Source: CAIMZW01 sp037135095 (GTDB taxonomy: Bacteria > Actinomycetota > Actinomycetes > Nanopelagicales > Nanopelagicaceae). Taken from it: 25,410 bases of DNA. Below, piece by piece: positions 7,523 through 14,883 of this stretch (the first letter of the stretch is position 1; the number at the start of each line of letters is the position of its first letter). The stretch lies in assembly GCA_037135095.1 (NCBI GenBank), contig JBAXKZ010000021.1, positions 1 to 25,410 of the forward strand, written 5' to 3'. Made by a program: the position numbers and the translations under genes. Under the pieces are notes generated by a model that saw nothing but the letters and a program-made list of their open reading frames with translations, did no database searches and was not told where the DNA came from.

Positions 7523-8536
7523 ATGCGAAACCGCGTAACACTTGCAGATGTAGCCAAAGCAGCTGGCGTAAATGCCGCAACCGTTTCGCGCTCGCTCAAC
7601 CCAGCAACTGAGAGCCAGGTGAGCAAAGAAACTGCTCGCAAGATTAAAAAGATTGCCAAAGAGTTGGGCTACACCCCGAACACAGTTGCGCGAGGATTAC
7701 GCACCAGAAAGTCTTTGACGATCGGGGTGGTAATACCGGACCTTACAAATCCCATCTTCCCGCCTATTGTGCGCGGAATTGATAGCTACTTGATACCCCG
7801 CGGTTACTCAGCCTTTGTGGTCAATACTGATGGCAACCACGATATTGAACAAACTTTAATTAGCTCCCTCATGGAACGTCAGGTTGATGGCCTAATTGTT
7901 GCAACTGGTCATACTGAGGGCGACCTTCTAACTCAGTATCACCAGCGCGGAGTTAAAGTAGTTATGGTCAATCGCGAATCTCCTGGAATTCCATTTCCCG
8001 CCGTCACCAGCGACGATAGCGCTGGAATCAGCGCCATTATTGAACATTTGGTCACATTGGGACACAAGAACTTTATCCACCTGGCCGGACCTACTGACTC
8101 CTCCACCGGCTTGCTTCGATCTCGCACCTTTACAAGTGAGTGCAAACGCTTGGGACTAACCGGAAAAGTTATAAAGAACGAGAGCTACTCGATTGATGAC
8201 GGACAAGCTGCCGTGGATAAATTGCTCGACCATGGCACCCGCAATTTCACTGCAATAGTTGCAGGCAATGATTTGCTCGCACTGGGCGCCTACCACTCAC
8301 TGCGAACCCATGGATTAAAATGCCCAGAAGATGTTTCGGTAGTCGGTTTCAACAACATGCCTTTTACCGCTGATTTCCAACCACCTATGACCACGGTCAA
8401 CGCCCCTCATTTTGATATGGGGGTGGAGGCAGCCCGACTCTTATTAAGCCAAATTGATGGCATCGACACTGCCCCAGTTAAAGTAACGCTTCCGGTTTCG
8501 CTGATTGTTAGGGGCTCCACCGCTAGCGCTTTATAA
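7523..8536 (+). CDS. LacI/GalR-family transcriptional repressor
   Basis: 337 aa. The N-terminal helix-turn-helix and hinge cover about residues 1-60: VTLADVAKAAGVNAATVSRSL, split as VTLADVAKAAGVN then AATVSRSL, and later YTPNTVARGLRTRKS. The periplasmic-binding-protein-like effector domain begins at LTIGVVIPDLTNPIF. The effector cannot be read. The two palindromes that match this family's operator type lie on both sides of the gene, in front of the divergent reductase-hydrolase operon and of the downstream ABC importer. It is therefore the probable local regulator of both, induced by a substrate or breakdown product. The start at 7523 follows from the leaderless -10; a TTG six codons upstream is less likely. 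Confidence 0.92.
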   Translation: MRNRVTLADVAKAAGVNAATVSRSLNPATESQVSKETARKIKKIAKELGYTPNTVARGLRTRKSLTIGVVIPDLTNPIFPPIVRGIDSYLIPRGYSAFVVNTDGNHDIEQTLISSLMERQVDGLIVATGHTEGDLLTQYHQRGVKVVMVNRESPGIPFPAVTSDDSAGISAIIEHLVTLGHKNFIHLAGPTDSSTGLLRSRTFTSECKRLGLTGKVIKNESYSIDDGQAAVDKLLDHGTRNFTAIVAGNDLLALGAYHSLRTHGLKCPEDVSVVGFNNMPFTADFQPPMTTVNAPHFDMGVEAARLLLSQIDGIDTAPVKVTLPVSLIVRGSTASAL

Positions 8537-8550
8537 CAAGCCCGTTATAA
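8531..8550. repeat. 7-bp inverted repeat after the LacI gene
   Basis: TTATAAC, six nt, GTTATAA. The left arm contains the repressor stop codon and the right arm ends 8 bp before the -35 of the importer promoter. No T run follows, so it is a poor intrinsic terminator; it could be a second protein-binding site. Confidence 0.45.
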
Positions 8551-8558
8551 ATAACCTA

Positions 8559-8564
8559 TTGACA
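8559..8564 (+). promoter_or_regulatory. -35 element, promoter of ABC importer operon
   Basis: Perfect TTGACA. The -10 is unclear: AAAGTT at 8583-8588 gives an 18-bp spacer but is a poor match, and TTTAAT at 8611-8616 lies beyond the operator. In the first case operator O2 covers the start-site region. Confidence 0.45.
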
Positions 8565-8590
8565 CGCCTCCGATATATCGGCAAAGTTAA

Positions 8591-8604
8591 TGCAAACGAT
8601 TGCA
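8591..8604. promoter_or_regulatory. LacI-family operator O2
   Basis: TGCAAACGATTGCA differs from O1 (7441-7454) at one base out of 14 and fits the same TGCAAnCGnTTGCA pattern. It lies between the repressor gene and the binding-protein gene, in the importer promoter region, 66 bp before the ATG. Confidence 0.82.
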
Positions 8605-8670
8605 TAGCCGTTTAATTACGGGGAATTCAGTCGCGCATATTTACTTGCTTTCAACCTGATAGGGGTAACA

Positions 8671-9915
8671 ATGAAGTTAAGTACTAGCAAGTTCTTAAAG
8701 CGCCGAAGCACAGTGGCAGCCGCAGTGGCCCTGACCCTTGTTTCGACCTCATTAATCTCAACTCTTGGCAATGCAGCTTCAGCTGCGGCCAAGCCACTAA
8801 CCATCGGTGTCTCGCTCTCCCTCACTGGCGACTTCGCAGATTCCGGAACTGCGGCCCAAAAGGGCTACAAGTTGTGGGTCTCAGATGTAAATAAAAAGGG
8901 CGGAATCTTGGGACGCAAAGTTTCGATCAAGATCGTAAACGATGCCTCCAGCCCAGACCAGGTTGTAACCAACTACACCAACCTGATCACTCAGACCAAG
9001 GTTGATATTGTCATGGGACCGTTCTCCAGCTTGCTGACAATTCCAGCTTCACGTGTTGCAAAGCGATATGGCTACTCATTTATCGAGCCTGCCGGTGGCG
9101 GACCAAAAGTCTTCCTCGAGAAGAATCCAAACCTCTTCTTCGTTCAGCCTGCAGCCACAACAAAGGGCGGCGACGTCTTCGCCGATTACATCCTTTCATT
9201 GCCAGCGGCTTCTCGGCCAAAGACTGCAGCCTATGTAAAGCTCGATGATCCATTTGCTGCGCCATTGGCAGATAACATCAAAGCTCGATTTGAAGCTGCC
9301 GGTATCAAGACGGTCTACGACCAGACCTATCCATCTGAAACTGCAGATATGACGCCAGTAATTTCTGGTGTCGCAGCCAAGAGCCCTGATGTCCTGGTTG
9401 GTGGAACCCAAACCGCTGATGCCTTTGCCCAAGTTAAGGCAATGATTCAGCTGAAGTTCAATCCAAAGTGGCTCTTCCTTTCTAATGGTGCCAGCTCACC
9501 TTTGGAATTCCCTAAGGCAATCGGAACCAAGAACACCGAAGGCGTCTTCACAAGCAGTGACTGGTATCCACAGTCAACCGCTCCCGGAACGCCAGCTTTC
9601 ATTAAGTCATATCTTGCAATGTACGGCGGAAACGCTGAACTAATCGACAGTACTTCGGCAGAGGCTTACTCCGCTGGAACCTTGCTTGAATTAGTTGCAA
9701 AGAAGACTGGAAAGATCGATAACGCAACCATCATTAAGACCCTCCACACCGGATCATGGCCAACACTCGTAGGCAATCTCAGTTGGAACGCTTATGGCGA
9801 GCCACAAGGTTCATACCTTTTGACTCAGTGGATTGGTGGCACGCTTAAGACGGTATTCCCAACCAAGATCGCACAACACGCTCCGGTGGCTCCAAAGCCT
9901 GCCTGGGTCGGATAA
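8671..9915 (+). CDS. HAAT-type ABC importer, substrate-binding protein (LivJ-like)
   Basis: 414 aa extracellular binding protein of the branched-chain amino acid/amide/urea (HAAT) group. It has a signal peptide (KRRSTVAAA, then a hydrophobic core) and a likely cut near ASA|A around residue 39. The mature start KPLTIGVSLSLTGDFADSG is typical of type I periplasmic-binding folds of this group. There is no lipobox Cys, which is unusual for a Gram-positive binding protein that should stay near the membrane. The RR pair gives only a weak hint of Tat export. Leucine, other amino acids, amides or similar nitrogenous solutes are possible ligands. AGGGG lies 6 nt before the ATG. It is the first gene of a five-gene importer operon behind operator O2. 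Confidence 0.9.
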   Translation: MKLSTSKFLKRRSTVAAAVALTLVSTSLISTLGNAASAAAKPLTIGVSLSLTGDFADSGTAAQKGYKLWVSDVNKKGGILGRKVSIKIVNDASSPDQVVTNYTNLITQTKVDIVMGPFSSLLTIPASRVAKRYGYSFIEPAGGGPKVFLEKNPNLFFVQPAATTKGGDVFADYILSLPAASRPKTAAYVKLDDPFAAPLADNIKARFEAAGIKTVYDQTYPSETADMTPVISGVAAKSPDVLVGGTQTADAFAQVKAMIQLKFNPKWLFLSNGASSPLEFPKAIGTKNTEGVFTSSDWYPQSTAPGTPAFIKSYLAMYGGNAELIDSTSAEAYSAGTLLELVAKKTGKIDNATIIKTLHTGSWPTLVGNLSWNAYGEPQGSYLLTQWIGGTLKTVFPTKIAQHAPVAPKPAWVG

Positions 9916-9955
9916 CGAACTAATAGCAGAGTAATAACCGACAGAGAGTAGAAAC

Positions 9956-10834
9956 GTGCATCTCGTAATTCAGGCCTTAATACTGGGCTCCTTGACCGGC
10001 GGCGTTTACGCGCTAATGGCCAGTGGTCAAACGTTGATTTTCGGAATTATGAAAGTCATCAACTTGGCTCAAGGCGCTTTTGTAATCGTGGCTTCTTATT
10101 TAACTTTCAGTCTCTTCCAAATGACTGGATTAGATCCGTTTCTACTCATTGTCGTAACAACACCAATCATGTTCATCTTGGGCGCAGCGACGCAGTGGTT
10201 TTTACTGCGTCCGCTGCGACCAGATGATGCGGCAGAACTCTCGCTCTTAGTTACCTTCGCTGTGGCTCTCGGACTAGAGGGTGCACTTTCAATTGTTTAC
10301 AAGACCACGCTCCGTAGCATTATGCCCGGCTATGAAAATCACAGCTGGACGATTTGGGGCTACCAAGTAAATGAAGTTCGTTTTTATGCTTTCTTGTTGT
10401 CAATCGCAATGCTCGTGATTCTCTACTTACTATTACAAAAGACAAAGTTCGGACGTTCCGTTCGCGCCACGGTGCAGAATCCTATGGCAGCGCAATTGCT
10501 AGGCGTAAACTCCAAAGCGGTTTCGGCCTTTGGCTTTGGGCTTGGTGTCTCGACCACCGCCGCGGCTGGGGCCGTCTTTGGTTTGATCACGCCATTCAAT
10601 CCTGGAAGTCACTATGACTTAATTAGTCGTTTGCTAACCATTGTTGTACTTGGTGGCATGGGTGCAATCGGTGGTTCGGTAATTGCCGCCTTGATGATGG
10701 GAGTCGGAGCCGCACTTGTCTCTGCCTTGGCTTCTCCTATCTGGGCCGACTTCACATTCTTCATAGTTCTGTTACTTGTTTTATTACTTCGTCCCCGCGG
10801 CCTCTTCGGTGCCAAAGTTAGAGGAGCGCTATGA
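9956..10834 (+). CDS. livH: HAAT-type ABC importer, permease LivH-like
   Basis: 292 aa inner-membrane permease with about eight hydrophobic segments. The N-terminal motif VINLAQGAFVIVASY corresponds to the family's AHG region, here with Gln in place of the usual His. The cytoplasmic coupling loop is SVRATVQNPMAAQLLGVN (about residues 177-194). It forms the channel together with the next gene product. The GTG start has only a weak purine stretch (AGAGAG) upstream. It begins 40 bp after the binding protein and its last bases overlap livM by 4 bp. The symbol gives the family role, not proof that leucine is the substrate. Confidence 0.9.
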   Translation: MHLVIQALILGSLTGGVYALMASGQTLIFGIMKVINLAQGAFVIVASYLTFSLFQMTGLDPFLLIVVTTPIMFILGAATQWFLLRPLRPDDAAELSLLVTFAVALGLEGALSIVYKTTLRSIMPGYENHSWTIWGYQVNEVRFYAFLLSIAMLVILYLLLQKTKFGRSVRATVQNPMAAQLLGVNSKAVSAFGFGLGVSTTAAAGAVFGLITPFNPGSHYDLISRLLTIVVLGGMGAIGGSVIAALMMGVGAALVSALASPIWADFTFFIVLLLVLLLRPRGLFGAKVRGAL

Positions 10835-11802
10835 GTAAGGCCGGAATTATTCGGGCAGTTGCCTTCTTTGGAATCTTGGGGTTGCTCCCGCTCGGAGTTA
10901 AACCACAGTGGGTTGTTAATCTTTTGATCTTCACTTTGATGTACGCCACCTTGGCCTCTTCATGGAATTTAATCGGTGGCTATGCAGGCTATCCATCTCT
11001 TGGACATGCCGCATTCTTTGGCTTCGGCGCCTATTTCATTGGAATCATTTTTGAAAATAACGTAGGTAATGGCTACAACCCGTTCCTAATTCTGCCGCTG
11101 GTAGGTCTATGCGCGGGTTTGATTAGCATCCCGATCGGCTACATCGCAATGAAGACTCGAAAAGATGTCTTCGCAATTGTGACTATTACTTTGCTATTTA
11201 TGGTGCAGACCTTGGCTTACAACCTGCGCGCCGTCACTGGCGGGGCTCAAGGCAAAGGCGTGGCAGTTCCACCATTCGCCCCAGAGACTTTCGGACGCCC
11301 TTTTTACTATGTAATGCTGATCTTACTTCTAACCGCAATGGGAATATCGTTTTATTTCCGCCGCTCAAAAATCGGTCTCTCGTTGGCAGCAGTGCGAGCC
11401 GATGAAGATAAAGCTCATGGCGTTGGTATACAAGTCACCGCGGTGAAAATTATTGCTTTTGCGATTTCCGTTGGAATCGCTGCCATGGTTGGTGGCGTGT
11501 GGGGTTACTACGAAGGTTTCATCTACCCACAATTCGCAGTCGATCCGCTGATCACAATTGGAATGGTTCTAATGACCTTCCTTGGCGGTCGGGCCACACT
11601 TTGGGGACCGGTTCTTGGCGCCTTTATCTTGGTTCCAGCCCAGCAGTATTTCTCTTACGAGTTCGGCGCTACGCAGTTCTACTTATTGGCTTATGCCGCA
11701 ATCTTTTTAATCATCATGCTCGTACTTCCGCGTGGAATTTTGCCCACTCTTACTGATCGGATTAGATTGAAAGCAAAGATCGCTGCGGAGGCTGCCAAAT
11801 GA
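10831..11802 (+). CDS. livM: HAAT-type ABC importer, permease LivM-like
   Basis: 323 aa permease with about nine or ten hydrophobic segments. Family marks are ASSWNLIGGYAGYPSLGHAAF at about 30-50 (short form LIGGYAGYPSLGHAAFFG) and the coupling loop AAVRADEDKAHGVGI in the middle of the protein. It pairs with LivH. The ATGA overlap of 4 bp with livH and again with livG shows a translationally coupled operon. Some members carry a C-terminal ATPase fusion; this one does not. Confidence 0.92.
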   Translation: MSKAGIIRAVAFFGILGLLPLGVKPQWVVNLLIFTLMYATLASSWNLIGGYAGYPSLGHAAFFGFGAYFIGIIFENNVGNGYNPFLILPLVGLCAGLISIPIGYIAMKTRKDVFAIVTITLLFMVQTLAYNLRAVTGGAQGKGVAVPPFAPETFGRPFYYVMLILLLTAMGISFYFRRSKIGLSLAAVRADEDKAHGVGIQVTAVKIIAFAISVGIAAMVGGVWGYYEGFIYPQFAVDPLITIGMVLMTFLGGRATLWGPVLGAFILVPAQQYFSYEFGATQFYLLAYAAIFLIIMLVLPRGILPTLTDRIRLKAKIAAEAAK

Positions 11803-12530
11803 GCGCACTCCTAGAAGTAAATGCTCTGACCAAAAAGTTCGGTGGGATCACTGCAGTAAATAATTGTTCCTTTGAAGTTCAAGAAGGTTCAATCACTGCC
11901 CTCATCGGACCAAATGGTTCCGGTAAAACTACCGCCTTCAATATTATTACTGGTTATCTCAAGGCAGATTCTGGGTCAATAACTTTCCAAGGCAAGCAAA
12001 TTTCAGAACCTAATCCAGCCAGCCTTTATCGCAGCGGCCTATCGCGTACTTTTCAACAGGCTCGCATCTTTCCCGAGATCACCGTCCTGGAGAATCTAAT
12101 CGTTGCCAGCGGCTATTCCTGGAGAGGACTATTTGGCGCGCGAACAACAAAGGCCGACCGAGTCCGAGCTGGTGAAATGCTAGAAGAGTTCAAACTCTCC
12201 GCCCTTGCAGATTTCTATGCTTCCGAACTCTCTTACGGGCAACGCAAACTATTGGAATTCGCATCGGTTTTGATGAGCGCTCCCAAGTTGGTTTTACTCG
12301 ATGAACCAACCGCTGGCGTTAACCCAGTGATGATCGAAACCATGGAACGACATATCCGTGCTCGTCACGCTGCTGGCGTTACCTTTTTAATTGTTGAACA
12401 CGATATGCAATTAGTAATGCGCTTATGCGATCCGGTGATCGTGTTGGATCGGGGCGCCATGATTGCAAGAGGCACCCCGCCAGAAGTTCAGGCAAATCCT
12501 CAAGTTCTCGATGCTTACCTAGGAAGTTGA
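11799..12530 (+). CDS. livG: HAAT-type ABC importer, ATP-binding protein LivG-like
   Basis: 243 aa ATPase that powers import. Walker A is GPNGSGKTT (about residues 37-45), the Q-loop region is RTFQQARIFPEITVLEN, the signature is LSYGQRKLLEF, Walker B is LVLLDEPTAGVNP, and the switch His is in IVEHDMQLV. The long insert between Q-loop and signature and the IVEHDM motif are typical of LivG rather than LivF. The signature has Tyr where most ABC proteins have Gly (LSYGQ), which is common in LivG. Confidence 0.93.
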   Translation: MSALLEVNALTKKFGGITAVNNCSFEVQEGSITALIGPNGSGKTTAFNIITGYLKADSGSITFQGKQISEPNPASLYRSGLSRTFQQARIFPEITVLENLIVASGYSWRGLFGARTTKADRVRAGEMLEEFKLSALADFYASELSYGQRKLLEFASVLMSAPKLVLLDEPTAGVNPVMIETMERHIRARHAAGVTFLIVEHDMQLVMRLCDPVIVLDRGAMIARGTPPEVQANPQVLDAYLGS

Positions 12531-12531
12531 G

Positions 12532-13269
12532 ATGACTACTAATAACCACGTGCCCCTTTTGCAGCTTGAAAATGTAACCGCCGGCTATGGCGCCGGGCTG
12601 GTACTAAAAGGCGTCGATTTAACGGTGCAAGCCGGACAGATCGTATGTTTAATTGGCCCTAATGGCGCGGGTAAGTCCACCGTGCTTAAAACTATTTCGG
12701 GTTTATTAGGTATTAAGAGCGGTGCAGTGCGCTTCAACGGCGAAGAGATTTCGGCACTTACTTCTCGCCAGCGTTTATCTAAAGGCATAGTTCATGTGCC
12801 TCAGGATCGCAGCCTCTTCCCAGCTATGTCGGTCTGGGAGAACGTTCTGATGGGCGCTTTTATTCTTTCGGATCAAAAACTCATCAACAGTCGTATTGAA
12901 TTAGCCGCGGAACTCTTTCCTATCATTCTGGAGCGAAAGAGCGCCATGGCCGGCTCACTTTCTGGGGGCGAACAGAAGCAGGTAGAAATTGCCCGCTCTC
13001 TAATGTTGGATCCCACCATCATCTTGTTGGATGAGCCATCAATTGGCCTGGATCCTAAGTCCCGCAAATTGGTCTTTGAAAGTATCAGATCTTTAGCGAG
13101 CGCTGGTCGAACCATTCTCTTAGTTGAACAAAATGCCCGTTCTGGTCTAGCAGTGTCTGACCAAGGCGCAGTCTTAGAATCAGGAAAGGTTGCATTAGTT
13201 GGCACTGGTCAATCATTACTTACCGATCCAGAAGTCTCTCGACTTTATTTAGGCGCGAGCGCTAAGTAA
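12532..13269 (+). CDS. livF: HAAT-type ABC importer, ATP-binding protein LivF-like
   Basis: 245 aa ATPase, the second half of the importer's nucleotide-binding pair. Walker A is GPNGAGKST, the Q-loop region is VPQDRSLFPAMSVWEN, the signature is LSGGEQKQVEIA, Walker B is IILLDEPSIGLDP, and the switch segment is LLVEQNA; the Glu-Gln in place of Glu-His is the standard LivF feature. It starts one base after the livG stop. No clear intrinsic terminator follows; a 7-bp inverted repeat lies in the next promoter. Confidence 0.93.
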   Translation: MTTNNHVPLLQLENVTAGYGAGLVLKGVDLTVQAGQIVCLIGPNGAGKSTVLKTISGLLGIKSGAVRFNGEEISALTSRQRLSKGIVHVPQDRSLFPAMSVWENVLMGAFILSDQKLINSRIELAAELFPIILERKSAMAGSLSGGEQKQVEIARSLMLDPTIILLDEPSIGLDPKSRKLVFESIRSLASAGRTILLVEQNARSGLAVSDQGAVLESGKVALVGTGQSLLTDPEVSRLYLGASAK

Positions 13270-13280
13270 CGCTTCTCATA

Positions 13281-13310
13281 TTGGCTTAAGTAAGAGTTAA
13301 GCCGTATCTT
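13281..13310 (+). promoter_or_regulatory. Leaderless promoter of Glu/Leu-type dehydrogenase gene with inverted repeat in spacer
   Basis: -35 TTGGCT (13281-13286), an 18-bp spacer, and -10 TATCTT (13305-13310), then 6 nt to the ATG at 13317. A perfect 7-bp inverted repeat, GGCTTAA (13283-13289) and TTAAGCC (13297-13303), fills most of the spacer and looks like a regulator site. It is not the LacI-type palindrome found upstream. Confidence 0.6.
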
Positions 13311-13316
13311 TGAACT

Positions 13317-14555
13317 ATGACAACGGAGTCAGCATTAGATACTGCCCTTTCTCAATTACGAACTGCCGTAACTAAATTAGGCCTTTCGGAGAATGAATGG
13401 CAAACCCTTTCCACCCCCAGACGCGTACTTGAAGTAGCGGTACCGCTTCGGCGCGACAATGGAAACGTTGAAATGTACAAGGGCTTTCGGGTCCAGTACT
13501 CAACTACTCGCGGCCCGTCCAAAGGTGGCGTTCGCTTTCACCCCGATATCAATATGGAAGAGACCATCGCGCTTGCCATGTTGATGACTTGGAAATGCGC
13601 CCTAACAAATTTGCCATATGGTGGCGCCAAAGGTGGCATCGCGGTTGATCCAGCAACTCTTTCGCTAGTTGAAAATGAGAGATTAACTCGGCGCTATACC
13701 TCAGAAATTTTGCCAATCATTGGACCCGACCGCGATATCCCAGCTCCTGATGTGGGAACTGATGAAAAAAATATGGCTTGGATGATGGATACTTACTCGG
13801 TCAATGCTGGATTTTCAGTCCCTGGCGTTGTAACCGGTAAGCCCATTGTTCTCGGTGGCTCATTGGGAAGAACTTCAGCTACTGGCGATGGTGTTGCAAT
13901 CTCAACCCGCGAAGCGCTCTTGGCTCGCAATATCAATCCTCTAGGTGCAACAGTGGCGATCCAAGGCTTCGGCAAGGTCGGTTACTGGGCCGCGGTGGCG
14001 CTAGAAAATATGGGACTCAAGATTGTGGCGGTCAGCGATGTTCACGGCGGCGTTACTGGTTTTGCTTCAGTTAAAGAGCTTTGGGATCATTTCTTGACGC
14101 ACAACAATTTGGACGCTCCCGGCACCGAACGAATGAGTAACGAAGAACTACTACACCTGGATGTTGATGTCTTAATCCCAGCGGCACTCGCGGATGCCAT
14201 TACGGCTCACTCTGCCCCTGGAATTCGCGCAAAAGTAGTTGTTGAAGGCGCCAATGCCCCAACCACGCCTGAAGGTGATGCAATTCTGAACGATAAGGGG
14301 GTCCTTGTTGTCCCAGATATCTTGGCGAACTCCGGTGGTGTCATAGTTTCCTACTTCGAATGGGTCCAAGATAAGCAAAATTACTTCTGGGATGCCGATG
14401 AAGTTAAGGTAAACCTCAATCAGATCATGATGCGAGCATTCCGAGAAGTCGAAGAGACCGCGACCTCCCGGAAGGTCACCTGGCGTGAAGCTGCCCATAT
14501 GCTCGGTGTCGGCCGAGTTGCTGAAGCGCATCGACTACGAGGTCTATATCCTTGA
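13317..14555 (+). CDS. Glutamate (Glu/Leu/Phe/Val-family) dehydrogenase
   Basis: 412 aa, the usual length of the small hexameric class. It reversibly deaminates an amino acid, most likely glutamate, to the 2-oxo acid and ammonium. Seen: the substrate motif GPSKGGVRFHP (Lys69), Lys93 (TWKCAL), catalytic Lys105 (PYGGAKGG), Asp145 (PAPDVGTDE), and the Rossmann motif QGFGKVG at 216-222. Asp241 ends the second strand (AVSDVHG), which favours NAD. Leucine or valine dehydrogenases are normally shorter (about 360 aa), so glutamate is preferred. It lies 47 bp after the importer operon and has its own leaderless promoter, so it may be read both with the importer and alone. It would link imported nitrogen to ammonium and 2-oxoglutarate. 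Confidence 0.88.
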   Translation: MTTESALDTALSQLRTAVTKLGLSENEWQTLSTPRRVLEVAVPLRRDNGNVEMYKGFRVQYSTTRGPSKGGVRFHPDINMEETIALAMLMTWKCALTNLPYGGAKGGIAVDPATLSLVENERLTRRYTSEILPIIGPDRDIPAPDVGTDEKNMAWMMDTYSVNAGFSVPGVVTGKPIVLGGSLGRTSATGDGVAISTREALLARNINPLGATVAIQGFGKVGYWAAVALENMGLKIVAVSDVHGGVTGFASVKELWDHFLTHNNLDAPGTERMSNEELLHLDVDVLIPAALADAITAHSAPGIRAKVVVEGANAPTTPEGDAILNDKGVLVVPDILANSGGVIVSYFEWVQDKQNYFWDADEVKVNLNQIMMRAFREVEETATSRKVTWREAAHMLGVGRVAEAHRLRGLYP

Positions 14556-14595
14556 TCCATCGTAAGCAATAGGAACTAATCAGAAGGGGAATGAA

Positions 14596-14709
14596 ATGGC
14601 TAATAAGGAACAGAAGAGCAATGCAAATGCTAAGAAGGAACCAAAGCTTTCACTCAAAGAGAAGCGAGTAAAGAAGCAAGAGAAATCAGATAGCAAGCGA
14701 AAAGATTAA
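14596..14709 (+). CDS. Very small lysine-rich protein (37 aa), unknown
   Basis: An open frame MANKEQKSNANAKKEP... ending KRKD, with AAGGGGA about 5 nt before the ATG. About a third of the residues are Lys and there are no hydrophobic segments, Cys or aromatic residues. The Shine-Dalgarno, the clean stop and the strong hairpin 38 bp after the stop favour a real gene. A nucleic-acid-binding or ribosome-associated role would suit the charge, but nothing shows it. Confidence 0.6.
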   Translation: MANKEQKSNANAKKEPKLSLKEKRVKKQEKSDSKRKD

Positions 14710-14747
14710 GAGATCTTCGTCATAGGCGACATTTATTGATTTGAGCG

Positions 14748-14776
14748 CACGCCCTCCTAATAGTTAGGGGGGCGTG
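14748..14776 (+). terminator. Strong hairpin, candidate terminator
   Basis: Arms of 13 nt (CACGCCCTCCTAA and TTAGGGGGGCGTG, one G-T pair) around a 3-nt loop TAG. The following bases ATTGCTTTG are only modestly T-rich. The hairpin probably ends transcription from the dehydrogenase and the 37-aa gene. The rest of 14710-14883 holds no gene that I can see. Confidence 0.65.
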
Positions 14777-14871
14777 ATTGCTTTGTGAGGTTGTTGCGAA
14801 CTATGCGAGGTGCTATCCCCCAAAAGAAGATCATCGCAACTGATTCAGTAAATTAGATTAGAAAATTGTTT

Positions 14872-14877
14872 TAATAT
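14872..14877 (+). promoter_or_regulatory. -10 hexamer of orphan secreted protein gene (leaderless type)
   Basis: TAATAT ends exactly 6 nt before the ATG at 14884; no Shine-Dalgarno is present. Confidence 0.5.
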
Positions 14878-14883
14878 TCGCAA

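Noticed and set aside
8671..13269. Urea (Urt) importer
   Set aside because: Same superfamily and gene order, but no urease genes are in the window and subunit features do not single out urea; kept as generic HAAT type.
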